The translations under genes were made by a program, and so were the position numbers. Under the pieces are notes generated by a model. That model was not told where the DNA came from, did not search any database, and saw only the letters and a program-made list of their open reading frames with translations. 64,000 bases of DNA from Rhodanobacter thiooxydans (GTDB lineage Bacteria > Pseudomonadota > Gammaproteobacteria > Xanthomonadales > Rhodanobacteraceae), in contig NZ_CP088923.1 of assembly GCF_021545845.1 (NCBI RefSeq), positions 868,001 to 932,000 of the forward strand. Reading direction: 5' to 3'. Every line of letters starts with the position of its first letter. Position 1 is the stretch's first letter. Shown piece after piece: positions 1-9,845 of the stretch.

Positions 1-932
<932 letters not shown>

Positions 933-1030
933 GCACAACTCCGCTGCTGCCAATACAGGGGGCAGGTTCAGTTCTTGTGGCAGGCCATCGTGCTTTGCAG
1001 AAGCAAGAGCTTTCGTGCGCCTTCGGCGCG

Positions 1031-1121
1031 CGAGTTACTTTCTCTTTGCGTGGCCAAAGAGAAAGTAACCAAAGAGAAAGGCCACCCCGCTTGGCGCTTG
1101 CCGGACATCCTGTCCGGCAAG
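1031..1121 (+). repeat. Structured repeat module, copy A
   Basis: Two hairpins in series. The first pairs GTTACTTTCTCTTTG (1034-1048) with its complement at 1055-1069 around a 6-nt loop, 15 bp and perfect. The second pairs CTTGCCGGACA (1097-1107) with 1111-1121 around the loop TCC, 11 bp and perfect. An inverted homologous copy lies at 1565-1652 and keeps both stems despite base changes. Confidence 0.85.
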
Positions 1122-1171
1122 TCCGTGAGCCGGGGCCGGGCTTTTCGACCGGACTCCTGTCCGGGCGAAAA

Positions 1172-1195
1172 GGAGTCGACATCCCTGTCGACTCC
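1172..1195. repeat. Perfect 10-bp hairpin of the CA-TCCC-TG apex type
   Basis: GGAGTCGACA (1172-1181) pairs with TGTCGACTCC (1186-1195) around loop TCCC. It shares the apex with its neighbours but has a different stem sequence. Confidence 0.75.
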
Positions 1196-1248
1196 CCTGC
1201 GGGCCTGTCGACCCCGGCTCACCGCCGCACAGGGGCCCCGGGTAGAGC

Positions 1249-1269
1249 TGCGGGCCATCCTGGCCCGCA
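1249..1269. repeat. Perfect 9-bp hairpin with TCC loop
   Basis: TGCGGGCCA (1249-1257) pairs with TGGCCCGCA (1261-1269) around TCC. It belongs to the same apex family as 1097-1121. Confidence 0.75.
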
Positions 1270-1442
1270 CTCGGTGATGAAGCGGAAAGCAACAGCCACA
1301 GCAAAGCACCGCTTTGCTGTGGCTTCGCTCTCGCTCTTGCTCTTGATCTGGTTCTTCTGAAGAGTGCGCGCCAGGAGGGCGCGCTGCTCTACCCGGGGTC
1401 CCCTCTGCAGCGGCGGGCGGGTGGTGGAAAAGCCCGCAGGGT

Positions 1443-1462
1443 GGCCGGCAGGGATGCCGGCC
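1443..1462. repeat. Perfect 8-bp hairpin with GGGA loop
   Basis: GGCCGGCA (1443-1450) pairs with TGCCGGCC (1455-1462) around GGGA. This is the complement orientation of the CA-TCCC-TG apex. Confidence 0.72.
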
Positions 1463-1485
1463 AGTTTGGCGTCAGCACAGGCAAC

Positions 1486-1531
1486 GGCATGGATGCCGGA
1501 GTTGAGGCAACGCAGGAGCGGTTGCCCGATG
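1486..1531 (+). repeat. Dispersed repeat (GAGTTGAGGCAACGCAGGAGC family), copy 1
   Basis: A GGCAT-GG-ATGCC mini-hairpin (1486-1497) is followed by GAGTTGAGGCAAC and a second hairpin, GGCAAC (1506-1511) with GTTGCC (1521-1526). Two further copies lie 28 kb away at 29229-29274 and 29278-29309, between thiD and the insertion sequences. Confidence 0.8.
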
Positions 1532-1564
1532 TGCTGTCGACAAACCCCACCACCCGGTCGCGGA

Positions 1565-1652
1565 CCTTGCGGGCAGGATGCCCGCAAGGCGCGTAAGCGG
1601 GGTGCCCCTCTCTTTGGTTACTTTCTCTCGGGCAAGCGAGAGAAAGTAACTC
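1565..1652 (-). repeat. Structured repeat module, inverted copy B
   Basis: This is an inverted homologue of 1031-1121. The TCC-loop hairpin is CCTTGCGGGCA (1565-1575) with 1579-1589. The other hairpin is GTTACTTTCTCTCG (1617-1630) with 1637-1650, loop GGCAAG. Compared with copy A the stems carry matched substitutions (GGACA/TGTCC against GGGCA/TGCCC), so base pairing is kept while sequence changes. Confidence 0.85.
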
Positions 1653-1764
1653 GCCCTCCGCAGGAGGGTGAAAGCTCTTGCTCGTGGAGGACTGGCAGCC
1701 CGGGCCCAAAGCATGGTGGCGCGATACCATTGCGATCTCCGATCGCAACCCGAGTTCGCCCGCC

Positions 1765-2802
1765 ATGACGCCCCCGCGCCTAGAAATCACCCGCCCCGAC
1801 GACTGGCACCTGCACCTTCGCGACGGCGACGCGCTGGCTTCGGTGGTCGGCCACACCGCGCGGCGTTTCGCCCGCGCCATCGTGATGCCGAACCTGAAGC
1901 CGCCGGTGACCACGGTGGCGCAGGCCGAGGACTATCGTCGGCGCATCCTTGCCAGCTTGCCGGCGGGCGCGCGCTTCCAGCCGTTGATGACGCTGTATCT
2001 CACCGAGAACACGCCGGTGGAGGAAATCGCCCACGCCAAGGCCAGCGGCAGCGTGTTCGCGGTGAAGTACTACCCGGCCGGCGCCACCACCAATTCCGAT
2101 TCCGGCGTGTGCGAGCTGTCGCGGGTGCACCACGTGCTGGAGGCGATGGAGAAGCACGAGCTGCCGCTGCTGATGCACGGCGAGGTCACCGACTCGGCCG
2201 TCGACATCTTCGATCGCGAACGCGTGTTCATCGAGCGCCACCTGCTGCCGCTGCGCGAGCGCTTCCCGGCACTGCGCATGGTGCTGGAGCACATCACCAC
2301 CAGCGACGCAGCCGAGTTCGTCGCCGGCGCGCCGGCCAACGTGGCGGCCACCATCACCGCGCACCACCTGCTGCTCAACCGCAACGCACTGTTCGAGGGC
2401 GGCATCCGCCCGCACCACTATTGCGCGCCGATCCTCAAGCGCGAGACGCACCGCGCCGCGCTGTTGCAGGCGGCCACCAGCGGCGATGCGCATTTCTTCC
2501 TCGGCACCGACAGCGCGCCGCACCCGCGTGAGGCGAAGGAAGCCGCGTGCGGCTGCGCAGGTTTGTACACCGCCCACGCGGCGCTCGAACTGTATGCCGA
2601 GGCATTCGAACAGGCGGGCCGGCTGGATCGGCTGGAAGCGTTCGCCAGCTTCCATGGCCCGGATTTCTACGGTCTGCCGCGCAACACCGATCGCGTCGCA
2701 CTCGAACGCACGCCATGGAGCGTGCCGCAGGTCTATCCGCTGGGCGGCAGCAGCTGCGTGCCGATGCGCGCTGGCGGCAGCGTCGGCTGGTCGCTGGCGT
2801 AA
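1765..2802 (+). CDS. pyrC: Dihydroorotase, class II (PyrC type)
   Basis: Interconverts N-carbamoyl-L-aspartate and dihydroorotate in de novo pyrimidine synthesis; a binuclear zinc amidohydrolase. The 345-residue product has the usual PyrC length. Visible motifs are [10 protein letters not shown] near residue 15 (metal HxH), [15 protein letters not shown] (the lysine that becomes carboxylated), LLMHGEV, LEHITT, and FLGTDSAPH with the catalytic Asp. The ATG at 1765 is chosen because [16 protein letters not shown] is the expected N-terminus; an open frame extends upstream to 1678 but encodes repeat-derived sequence. The gene stands alone and is followed by two inverted repeats. Confidence 0.95.
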   Translation: MTPPRLEITRPDDWHLHLRDGDALASVVGHTARRFARAIVMPNLKPPVTTVAQAEDYRRRILASLPAGARFQPLMTLYLTENTPVEEIAHAKASGSVFAVKYYPAGATTNSDSGVCELSRVHHVLEAMEKHELPLLMHGEVTDSAVDIFDRERVFIERHLLPLRERFPALRMVLEHITTSDAAEFVAGAPANVAATITAHHLLLNRNALFEGGIRPHHYCAPILKRETHRAALLQAATSGDAHFFLGTDSAPHPREAKEAACGCAGLYTAHAALELYAEAFEQAGRLDRLEAFASFHGPDFYGLPRNTDRVALERTPWSVPQVYPLGGSSCVPMRAGGSVGWSLA

Positions 2803-2823
2803 GGCGCGCGCCTCCCGCTCCTG

Positions 2824-2900
2824 GTAGGAGCCCGCTCGCGGGCGATGCTCTTCGAATCCCGAATCCCGAGCAGGTGCATCGCCCGCGAGCGGGCTCCTAC
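2824..2900. repeat. REPIN: inverted pair of REP arms
   Basis: A 25-bp arm starting GTAGGAGCCCGCTCGCGGGC (2824-2848) is repeated exactly inverted at 2876-2900 across a 27-nt spacer containing CGAATCCCGAATCCCGA. Each arm also has an internal CCCGC/GCGGG palindrome. A second REPIN of the same family with a similar spacer is at 52778-52866 and a solo arm is at 45141-45162. Confidence 0.9.
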
Positions 2901-2954
2901 GGGCGGTGATGTGTCCGGGATGGTGATGGGCACAATGCCATCATTCAGGCCGTA

Positions 2955-3030
2955 GGTTGGGGTGAGCGTATGCGAACCCCCAACATCACGGCCGTGTGGA
3001 CGTTGGGGTTCGCATACGATCACCCCAACC
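2955..3030. repeat. Near-perfect 30-bp inverted repeat
   Basis: The arm beginning GGTTGGGGTGAGCGTATGCG (2955-2984) is matched by the complement of 3001-3030 with one substitution and one single-base gap; the spacer is 16 nt. It lies between the convergent pyrC and gshA genes. The folded RNA would be very stable and could end transcription from both sides, but there is no T-run. Confidence 0.85.
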
Positions 3031-3051
3031 CACGGTGTGGGGACCGGACGC

Positions 3052-4419
3052 TCAGTAGGCGAACTCGCGGAACAGCGGGTCGATGTTGCCGTGCCACGGA
3101 CCGTGGAACAGCTCCAGCTTGCGCTCGGCCGGGGTCTGGTTGGCCTGCGCAATCTCCACCAACGGTTCGAGGAAGATGCTTTCGTCGGCACCGTGGCGAT
3201 TGAGTCGGGCGCGGCGCTTGAGGCCGTGGCCGGCGATCTTCAGCGCCTCTTCGGCGAGGTCGCGTACCGTGCCGCCGCGGAACGGCAGCTTCAGCGCGTG
3301 CTTCGGCACGCCGTCGCGCAGGGCGTGGCGCTCCTCGCGGCTGAAGTCCTTGACCAGGTCCCACGCCGCATCCAGTGCCTGCTGGTCGTAGAGCAGACCG
3401 ACCCAGAACGCGGGCAGCGCGCACAGCCGGTTCCACGGGCCGCCGTCGGCGCCGCGCATCTCCAGGTACTGCTTCAGGCGCACCTCGGGGAAGGCGGTGG
3501 TGAGGTGGTCGGCGAAGTCCTTCATGGTCGCGTGCACGCCCGGTAGCGTGGGCAGTTCACCGGCCAGGAAACGTTTGAAATCCTGCCCGGCCAGGTCGAT
3601 GTAGCGGCCGTCCTGGTAGCTGAAGTACATCGGCACGTCGAGGATGTAGTCGACGTAGCGCTCGTAGCCGAAGCCGTCGGCGAACACGAAGTCGAGCATG
3701 CCGGTGCGGTCGGGGTCGGTGTCGGTCCAGATCTGCGAGCGGTACGACAGATAGCCGTTCGGACGTCCTTCGGTGAACGGCGAATCGGCGAACAGCGCGG
3801 TGGCGATCGGTTGCAGCGCGAGGCCGACGCGGAACTTCTTGATCATGTCCGCTTCGGAGGAGAAATCCAGGTTCACCTGCACCGTGCAGGTGCGCGTCAT
3901 CATGTCCAGGCCGAGCGAGCCGACCTTGGGCATGTACTCGCGCATGATCTTGTAACGGCCCTTCGGCATCCACGGCATTTCGTCGCGGCGCCACTTCGGC
4001 TGGAAGCCCATGCCGAGGAAGCCCAGGCCCATGCCGTCGGCGACCGAGCGTACCTCCTCCAGGTGCGAGTTCACCTCGCAGCAGGTCTGGTGGATGGTCT
4101 CCAGCGGGGCACCGGACAGCTCCAGCTGGCCGGCCGGCTCCAGCGTGATCGAGGCCTTGTCGCGCGACAACGCTACCGGGGTCTCGCCTTCGCGAGCGAT
4201 GTCCCAGCCGTAGCGCACGGCGATACCTTCGAGCAGGGCGCGAATGCCGCGCTCGCCCTCGAACGGGGGTGGGCGTAGATCATCGGTACGGAAGCCGAAC
4301 TTCTCATGCTCAGTGCCGATGCGCCACGCCTCGTGCGGTTTTTCGCCGGCGGCGAGATAGTCAGCAAGCTGCTGGCGGCCGGCGATCGGGGTGCTCTTGA
4401 CGGCACTGGGTATGGACAC
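3052..4419 (-). CDS. gshA: Glutamate-cysteine ligase, plant/proteobacterial type
   Basis: Makes gamma-glutamylcysteine from glutamate, cysteine and ATP, the first step of glutathione synthesis. The 455-residue product carries [11 protein letters not shown] near the N-terminus, [19 protein letters not shown]-like [19 protein letters not shown], and [24 protein letters not shown], all typical of the GCS2 family found in plants, alpha- and xanthomonad-type proteobacteria rather than the E. coli GshA family. I chose the GTG at 4419, giving [18 protein letters not shown] with a GAGG upstream; the frame is open to a TTG at 4464. It converges with pyrC and lies 3' of rho on the same strand with 200 bp between. 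Confidence 0.93.
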   Translation of the reverse strand: MSIPSAVKSTPIAGRQQLADYLAAGEKPHEAWRIGTEHEKFGFRTDDLRPPPFEGERGIRALLEGIAVRYGWDIAREGETPVALSRDKASITLEPAGQLELSGAPLETIHQTCCEVNSHLEEVRSVADGMGLGFLGMGFQPKWRRDEMPWMPKGRYKIMREYMPKVGSLGLDMMTRTCTVQVNLDFSSEADMIKKFRVGLALQPIATALFADSPFTEGRPNGYLSYRSQIWTDTDPDRTGMLDFVFADGFGYERYVDYILDVPMYFSYQDGRYIDLAGQDFKRFLAGELPTLPGVHATMKDFADHLTTAFPEVRLKQYLEMRGADGGPWNRLCALPAFWVGLLYDQQALDAAWDLVKDFSREERHALRDGVPKHALKLPFRGGTVRDLAEEALKIAGHGLKRRARLNRHGADESIFLEPLVEIAQANQTPAERKLELFHGPWHGNIDPLFREFAY

Positions 4420-4561
4420 GGGCGAAGCCTCGCTGGAGGAGCCGACACTATGGGGGCGGCGCAAGCCGACGAAAAGGGGTGTCGTGGAATGCGGGGTCGG
4501 AGCTGCATTGGAGCAGCATCGCGAAGGTGCCGCCTTGAGCTGGGTCAGGCGGGTACAGGAA

Positions 4562-4592
4562 GGAAGACGGCGGCCCGTGGCCGCCGTCTTCC
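4562..4592 (-). terminator. Terminator-like hairpin downstream of rho
   Basis: GGAAGACGGCGGCC (4562-4575) pairs perfectly over 14 bp with 4579-4592 around a 3-nt loop, 30 bp past the rho stop. There is no U-tract, so intrinsic termination is uncertain. Confidence 0.6.
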
Positions 4593-4621
4593 GTCACTTG
4601 CGATTCCCGAGTCCCCGCGTC

Positions 4622-6406
4622 TCAGCGCTTCATCGAATTGAAGAACTCGTCGTTGGACTTGGTGTTTTTCATCTTGTCGAGCATGAACTCCATCGCGGCC
4701 AGTTCGTCCATCGGGTGCAACAGCTTCCGCAGGATCCAGATCTTGGCCAGCATGTCCGGGTCGATCAGCAGGTCCTCGCGGCGGGTGCCGGAGCGGTTGA
4801 TGTCGATCGCCGGGTAGACGCGCTTCTCGGAGATGCGCCGGGACAGGTGCACTTCCATGTTGCCGGTGCCTTTGAACTCCTCGTAGATCACCTCGTCCAT
4901 CTTGCTGCCGGTTTCGGTCAGTGCGGTGGCGATGATGGTCAGGCTGCCGCCTTCCTCCACGTTGCGGGCGGCGCCGAAGAAGCGCTTCGGGCGCTGCAGC
5001 GCGTTCGCGTCGACGCCGCCGGTGAGCACCTTGCCGGAACTGGGCACCACGGTGTTGTAGGCGCGGGCGAGGCGGGTGATCGAGTCGAGCAGGATCACCA
5101 CGTCGCGCTTGTGCTCGACCAGGCGCTTGGCACGCTCGATCACCATCTCGGCGACCTGCACGTGACGCACGGCCGGCTCGTCGAAGGTCGAGGAGATGAC
5201 CTCGGCGCGCACGGTGCGGGCGATCTCGGTCACCTCTTCCGGGCGCTCGTCGATCAGCAGCATGATCAGATGCGCTTCGGGGTGGTTGTAGGTGATCGCC
5301 TGGGCCACGTTCTGCAGCATCATCGTCTTGCCGGACTTCGGCTGCGAGACGATCAGGCCGCGCTGGCCCTTGCCGATCGGCGCGATCAGGTCGAGGATGC
5401 GGCCGGTGATGTCCTCGCTCGACCCGTTGCCACGCTCCAGCTTGTACGCCTTGCGCGGGAACAGCGGGGTGAGGTTCTCGAACAGCATCTTGTTCTTCGA
5501 CGCCTCCGGCGGATCGCCGTTGATGTCGTCGACGCGCAGCATGGCGAAGTAGCGCTCGCCTTCCTTCGGGTGGCGCACGCGCCCGGTGATGTAGTCGCCG
5601 GTGCGCAGGTTGAAGCGGCGGATCTGGCTGGGGCTGACGTAGATGTCGTCGGGACCGGCCAGGTAGCTCTCGTCGGCTGAGCGCAGGAAGCCGAAGCCGT
5701 CCTGCAGGATCTCCAGCACGCCCTCGGCCCAGATGCCGCCGCCGGAGCGGGCATGCGCCTTGAGCACGTTGAAGATCACGTCCTGCTTGCGCGCGCGGGC
5801 GACGCCTTCGTGCACGCCCAGCGACTCGGCGAACTCCAGCAGCTGCGGCGCCTTCATGCGCTTCAACTCGGTGAGGTTGATCACCCGGTCGTTGCTGCCC
5901 GGATCGGCGTTGTCGTCGTCCACCGGCAGGCCGTTCGGGTTAGGGCGCGGATGCTGCTGGCGCCCTTGCTGCTGGTTCGGGTTGCCGCCGCGTTCGTTGC
6001 GCCGGCGCCGGCCGCGGCCTTCGCGGCCCTCGCGGCCGCCGTTGTTCTGGTTCGGGTTCTGACCCTGGCCCTGGCCCTGTTGGTTTTGATTCTGCGGCTG
6101 GCCGGGGTTCTGGCTGGCCGGCTGGTCCGGGTTCTGGCCAGCCGGCGATACGAAGTCACGCGATTCCTGCGTCGGGCGTGGCGCCGCCGGCGGTATCGAC
6201 TGGCTGGCCGAGGCGGGTGCCGCCGCCGGAACGATCGCAGGCACCGCAGGCTTGTCGGCCGCGGCCGCCTTCTCGGCGTTCGCGGCCGCGATCGCGGCGG
6301 CCGTGCGGCGCGGCGCGCGGGGGCGCGGCTCGGGCTTGTTTTCGGCAACGAGGCCGGCGTCGGCGCCCGGGGCGTCGTTCGGGGTTCTGTTTTCGGTATC
6401 GGACAC
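4622..6406 (-). CDS. rho: Transcription termination factor Rho with long N/Q/R-rich N-terminal extension
   Basis: Hexameric RNA-dependent ATPase that ends transcription. The start is decided by the ribosome site: GAGG at 6414-6417 is 7 nt before GTG 6406 but only 1 nt before TTG 6412, so GTG is preferred (594 residues against about 420 in E. coli). Residues 1-170 are low complexity: an Ala/Pro segment, then a Gln/Asn/Gly run with [17 protein letters not shown], then an Arg-rich [11 protein letters not shown]. The Rho N domain follows ([20 protein letters not shown]), then the RNA-binding fold ([20 protein letters not shown]). The ATPase part has Walker [10 protein letters not shown] and Walker [14 protein letters not shown]. 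It lies 188 bp downstream of trxA on the same strand. Confidence 0.97.
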   Translation of the reverse strand: MSDTENRTPNDAPGADAGLVAENKPEPRPRAPRRTAAAIAAANAEKAAAADKPAVPAIVPAAAPASASQSIPPAAPRPTQESRDFVSPAGQNPDQPASQNPGQPQNQNQQGQGQGQNPNQNNGGREGREGRGRRRRNERGGNPNQQQGRQQHPRPNPNGLPVDDDNADPGSNDRVINLTELKRMKAPQLLEFAESLGVHEGVARARKQDVIFNVLKAHARSGGGIWAEGVLEILQDGFGFLRSADESYLAGPDDIYVSPSQIRRFNLRTGDYITGRVRHPKEGERYFAMLRVDDINGDPPEASKNKMLFENLTPLFPRKAYKLERGNGSSEDITGRILDLIAPIGKGQRGLIVSQPKSGKTMMLQNVAQAITYNHPEAHLIMLLIDERPEEVTEIARTVRAEVISSTFDEPAVRHVQVAEMVIERAKRLVEHKRDVVILLDSITRLARAYNTVVPSSGKVLTGGVDANALQRPKRFFGAARNVEEGGSLTIIATALTETGSKMDEVIYEEFKGTGNMEVHLSRRISEKRVYPAIDINRSGTRREDLLIDPDMLAKIWILRKLLHPMDELAAMEFMLDKMKNTKSNDEFFNSMKR

Positions 6407-6594
6407 GGGCAATCCTCGCGGGGCGCCGTTGAATTGCAGGAGGGAGGGTGTGCGTCGCGCGGCAGGCGCAAGGGGACAGGACTGTCCCGACGGACGCGAT
6501 GGAATCTAGCACCCGCCGCGTGCTGGCGTAAAGTCTCGCGCGCCTGCCGGGCGGAGCCGGCGAGGCGGCGGACAGCGGGTTTGCAACGGGTGGA

Positions 6595-6921
6595 TCAGAT
6601 GGCCTTGTCGATCATCTGGGTCAGCTGGCCCTTGCTGACGGCGCCGATCTGGGTGGCTTCGACCTTGCCGTTCTTGAACACCATCAGGGTCGGGATGCCG
6701 CGCACGCCGTAGGCGCGCGGGGTCTGCTGGTTCTGGTCGATGTTCACCTTCACCACGCGCAGCTTGCCTTCGTACTGCTGGGCCAGCTCGTCCAGCATCG
6801 GCGCGATGGCCTTGCACGGGCCGCACCACTCCGCCCAGAAATCCAGCAGCACCGGGGTCTCGGACTTCAGCACCTGCTGTTCGAAGGCATCGTCGTTCAC
6901 ATGGGTAATCAGGTCGCTCAC
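6595..6921 (-). CDS. trxA: Thioredoxin
   Basis: Small cytosolic dithiol oxidoreductase that reduces protein disulfides. The 108-residue product has the active site [14 protein letters not shown], the cis-proline loop [15 protein letters not shown] and the usual thioredoxin length. GTG at 6921 is chosen because GGAGATCC (forward 6925-6932 complement) sits just upstream and [10 protein letters not shown] matches thioredoxin N-termini; the frame continues open to 6993. It is divergent from rhlB and upstream of rho. The same three genes are neighbours in E. coli, so this is an ancestral gammaproteobacterial cluster. Confidence 0.97.
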   Translation of the reverse strand: MSDLITHVNDDAFEQQVLKSETPVLLDFWAEWCGPCKAIAPMLDELAQQYEGKLRVVKVNIDQNQQTPRAYGVRGIPTLMVFKNGKVEATQIGAVSKGQLTQMIDKAI

Positions 6922-7303
6922 CGGGGATCTCCGTGGCTGGGGGGCCAGAACTGGCAGGTGGAAAACAATGGGGTGGCCGGGGGCCAAAAACAAGGAGTGG
7001 CGACGGGCAGGGTCACCATCGGCTACACTCAGGCGCCCACGAAGCGCGGGTTGGGCGGGAAGAAGGCAAGGTCTTCATTCCAGCGCAACTCCGGGCACGA
7101 TTCAAGGGCGGCTTGCACAGCCGCCCGTCAGACCGCCGGCAAATACGGCGTCGCACGCCGCGGCGCGACCTTGTTGACCCTGACATTGAGCCGCTTCGCC
7201 GCGCATTGCGCACCCCGTCCTGCACCGTTTCGCGCCGATCTTCGGCCGCTGGAACGAGTGCAGCGCATCACGCCGCCGTCAGGCAAGGTTACCCATTCCG
7301 CAT
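6922..7303. other. Divergent intergenic region between trxA and rhlB
   Basis: 382 bp with no protein-like frame. It must carry the promoters of trxA (minus) and rhlB (plus), but I could not assign clear -35/-10 pairs. A GGGCGGCT...AGCCGCCC hairpin (7106-7126) is the only distinct structure. Confidence 0.6.
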
Positions 7304-9055
7304 ATGTCGCAAACCATACTCACCGATACCTTCTTCGCCAACTTCGATCTTCATCCGCTGCTGCAGCAGGGCCTGGATGACAGCGGTTTCACCCGCTGCA
7401 CGCCGATCCAGGAAATGACCCTGCCGCCGGCGCTGGCCGGACGCGACGTCGCCGGCCAGGCGCAAACCGGCACCGGCAAGACCTGCGCCTTCCTGGTCGC
7501 GCTGATGAACCGCCTGCTGACCACCCCGGCGGTGGCCGAGCGCAAGGACAGCGACCCGCGCGCGCTGATCATCGCGCCCACCCGCGAGCTGGCCATCCAG
7601 ATCGACAAGGACGCGCGCAACATCGGCCGCCACACCGGCCTGAAGACCGCGCTGATCTACGGCGGCGTCGACTACGACAAGCAGCGCCAGCAGCTGAAGG
7701 ACGGCTGCGACATCATCATCGCCACGCCCGGCCGGCTGCTCGACTACCACAAGCAGGGCGTGTTCAGCCTCAACGGCGTCGAAGTGATGGTGATCGACGA
7801 GGCCGACCGCATGTTCGACCTCGGCTTCATCAAGGACGTGCGCTTCATCTTCCGCAAGCTGCCGCCGCGCGAGCAGCGCCAGGTGCTGCTGTTCTCCGCC
7901 ACCTTGAGCCACCGCGTGCTGGAGCTGGCCTACGAGCACATGCACGAGGCCGAGAAGCTGGTGGTGGAGAGCGATCACGTCACCGCCGACAAGGTGCGCC
8001 AGGTCGTCTACTTCCCGGCCAAGGAAGAGAAGATGCCGCTGCTGCTGAACCTGATCGACCGGCACCAGCCCACCCGCAGCATCATCTTCGTCAACACCAA
8101 GGCCGCCGCCGAGCGCGTCACCGAACGGGTCAAGCGCCACGGCTGCCGCGTCGGCGCGATTTCCGGCGACGTGCCGCAGCTGAAGCGGCAGAAGCTGCTG
8201 CAGCGTTTCCAGGAAGGCCAGCTCGACATCCTGGTGGCCACCGACGTGGCCGCGCGCGGCCTGCACATTCCGCACGTCAGCCACGTGTTCAACTACGACC
8301 TGCCGCACGAGGCCGAGGATTACGTGCATCGCATCGGCCGTACCGCGCGCCTCGGCGCCGAGGGCGACGCGATCAGCTTCGCCTGCGACCTGTACGCGAT
8401 GAGCCTGCCGGACATCGAGACCTACATCGGCCAGAGCATCCCGGTGGCTGCGATGGAGCCGGAGCTGCTGGTGATGCCCAGGCCGCACGCGATCGACCCC
8501 GAGTTCGCCGCCAACGCTGCCGCCGACAGCGCCGCGTTCGGTGACGTGGTGGCGCCGCGGCCGGGCGAGAAGCCGCGCCGCAGCGGTGGCCAGGGCCGCG
8601 GCGCCGAGCGCCATGCCGGCGGCCGCGGCGTCGCGCGTCCGCCACGCGAGCACAGGCCGGCGGTGGCCGAAGGCCGCACCGTCGCCGCGAACGAACTGCC
8701 GCCCGCGGTGGCCGTGCATCGCAGCGAGGCGGCGCCAGCGACGGGCGGCGACCCGGCCCCCGAGGGCGCGCGCAAGCCGCGGCGTCGGCGCGGCGGTCGC
8801 AACCGTCGCCGCGAAGGCGCGCCGACCGATGGCGTCGAGACCACCGGCCGCCAGCCGGCGGTCGCCGAGGGCAACCGCGCGCCGCGGGGCGAGCGTCGCC
8901 CGCCGCGCGAGCGCGGCACAGCCGAATCCGCGGGCATCGGCCACAGCCGGCCGTCGCGGCAGGTCGCGGTGACCTCGGGCAAGCCCGCCGAGCACGCACA
9001 CCCGGCGAAGCCGAGCCTGTTCCGCCGCCTGACCCGGCTGTTCACCCGGCGCTGA
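7304..9055 (+). CDS. rhlB: DEAD-box ATP-dependent RNA helicase, RhlB-like
   Basis: RNA helicase expected to unwind structured RNA, in E. coli as part of the degradosome. 583 residues. The Q motif is [13 protein letters not shown], motif I AQTGTGKT, motif Ia PTRELAIQ, motif [15 protein letters not shown] (DEAD), motif III FSATL, then [13 protein letters not shown] and [10 protein letters not shown]. The helicase core ends near residue 390. The remaining 190 residues are Arg/Ala/Gly/Pro-rich and look disordered, with [15 protein letters not shown] basic patches probably binding RNA. It is divergent from trxA. The RhlB name follows the conserved neighbourhood as well as the sequence; RhlE is the alternative. 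Confidence 0.9.
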   Translation: MSQTILTDTFFANFDLHPLLQQGLDDSGFTRCTPIQEMTLPPALAGRDVAGQAQTGTGKTCAFLVALMNRLLTTPAVAERKDSDPRALIIAPTRELAIQIDKDARNIGRHTGLKTALIYGGVDYDKQRQQLKDGCDIIIATPGRLLDYHKQGVFSLNGVEVMVIDEADRMFDLGFIKDVRFIFRKLPPREQRQVLLFSATLSHRVLELAYEHMHEAEKLVVESDHVTADKVRQVVYFPAKEEKMPLLLNLIDRHQPTRSIIFVNTKAAAERVTERVKRHGCRVGAISGDVPQLKRQKLLQRFQEGQLDILVATDVAARGLHIPHVSHVFNYDLPHEAEDYVHRIGRTARLGAEGDAISFACDLYAMSLPDIETYIGQSIPVAAMEPELLVMPRPHAIDPEFAANAAADSAAFGDVVAPRPGEKPRRSGGQGRGAERHAGGRGVARPPREHRPAVAEGRTVAANELPPAVAVHRSEAAPATGGDPAPEGARKPRRRRGGRNRRREGAPTDGVETTGRQPAVAEGNRAPRGERRPPRERGTAESAGIGHSRPSRQVAVTSGKPAEHAHPAKPSLFRRLTRLFTRR

Positions 9056-9062
9056 GTGCCCG

Positions 9063-9092
9063 CGATCGCCGCGTGCCGGATCGCGGCGATCG
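9063..9092 (+). terminator. Terminator-like hairpin after rhlB
   Basis: CGATCGCCGCG (9063-9073) pairs perfectly over 11 bp with 9082-9092 around an 8-nt loop, 8 bp past the rhlB stop. There is no U-tract, so termination efficiency is uncertain. Confidence 0.5.
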
Positions 9093-9167
9093 GGGAAGTC
9101 CGCACCTTGCGGCCGGCTTCCCTTATCCTTGCGTGGATACGACGATACGCAGGCTCGGGGACGCTCG

Positions 9168-9845
9168 GTGATCCAGTTCGATCAAGTCAGCAAACGCTAC
9201 GAAGGCGGCCATGAGGCGCTCTCGCAGCTTTCCTTCGAGGTGCCCAGTGGCGAGATGGCCTTCGTCACCGGGCACTCCGGCGCCGGCAAGAGCACCCTGC
9301 TCAAGCTGCTGGGACTGATCGAGCGGCCGTCGCACGGCAGCATCAGCGTGGACGGCAAGAGCCTGGCGAAGATCCGCCACAGCGGCATCCCGAAGTGGCG
9401 TCGGCACCTCGGCATGGTGTTCCAGGACCACCGCCTGCTGCTGGATCGCAGCGTGTTCGCCAACGTCGAGTTGCCGCTGGTGATCGGCGGCGTCGCGCGC
9501 GCCGAGCGTGCCCGTCGGGTACGCGCTGCGCTGGAGAAGGTCGGCCTGCTGGCCTACGAGCGGCAACTGCCGGCCACCCTGTCCACGGGCGAACAGCAGC
9601 GCGTGGGCATCGCCCGCGCGATCGTGGCGCGCCCGGCGCTGCTGATCGCCGACGAGCCCACCGGCAACCTCGACCCGCAGCTGGCGGTGGAGATCATGGG
9701 CCTGTTCGGCGAGTTCCAGCAGCTCGGCACGACCGTGCTGATCGCCAGCCACGACCTGCCGCTGATCAAGCGCATGAAGCGGCGGGTGATCGTGCTCGAC
9801 CACGGCCGCCTGGTCGCCGACCTGGCTGCGCAGGAGGTGCTGTGA
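9168..9845 (+). CDS. ftsE: Cell division ATP-binding protein FtsE
   Basis: ABC ATPase that works with FtsX at the division septum to control peptidoglycan hydrolase activation. The 225-residue product has Walker A GHSGAGKSTLLK, Q loop MVFQDHRLL, Walker B ALLIADEPTGNLDP and the H loop IASHDLPLI. The signature reads LSTGEQQR instead of the common LSGGQ/LSGGE form. GTG at 9168 is chosen: it gives VIQFDQVSKRYEGG, the expected ABC N-terminus, with GGGGA upstream. The stop overlaps the ftsX start by four bases (GTGA), so the two are translationally coupled. Confidence 0.95.
   Translation: MIQFDQVSKRYEGGHEALSQLSFEVPSGEMAFVTGHSGAGKSTLLKLLGLIERPSHGSISVDGKSLAKIRHSGIPKWRRHLGMVFQDHRLLLDRSVFANVELPLVIGGVARAERARRVRAALEKVGLLAYERQLPATLSTGEQQRVGIARAIVARPALLIADEPTGNLDPQLAVEIMGLFGEFQQLGTTVLIASHDLPLIKRMKRRVIVLDHGRLVADLAAQEVL

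Larger units (their letters stand above)
933..1764. other. Long intergenic stretch filled with small palindromes
   Basis: This 832-bp stretch between hemB and pyrC has no convincing gene. Open frames cross it but none resembles a protein family. It is instead a mosaic of short perfect hairpins. At least five have the same apex, CA-TCC(C)-TG, or its complement CA-GGA-TG; several are paired with a second hairpin built on GTTACTTTCTCT. The main units are listed separately. No clear terminator for hemB or promoter for pyrC could be assigned. Confidence 0.75.

Noticed and set aside
1678..1764. An earlier pyrC start at 1678
   Set aside because: The extra residues come from the repeat-rich intergenic DNA and do not resemble dihydroorotase N-termini.
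2850..2872. TTCGAATCCC, resembling a tRNA T-loop
   Set aside because: It is the spacer of the REPIN (also at 52806) and no cloverleaf arms or acceptor stem surround it.
7289..9001. 570-codon minus-strand frame opposite rhlB
   Set aside because: It is antisense to clear helicase motifs, has no family match by eye and is His/Val/Ala-biased as expected of a shadow frame.
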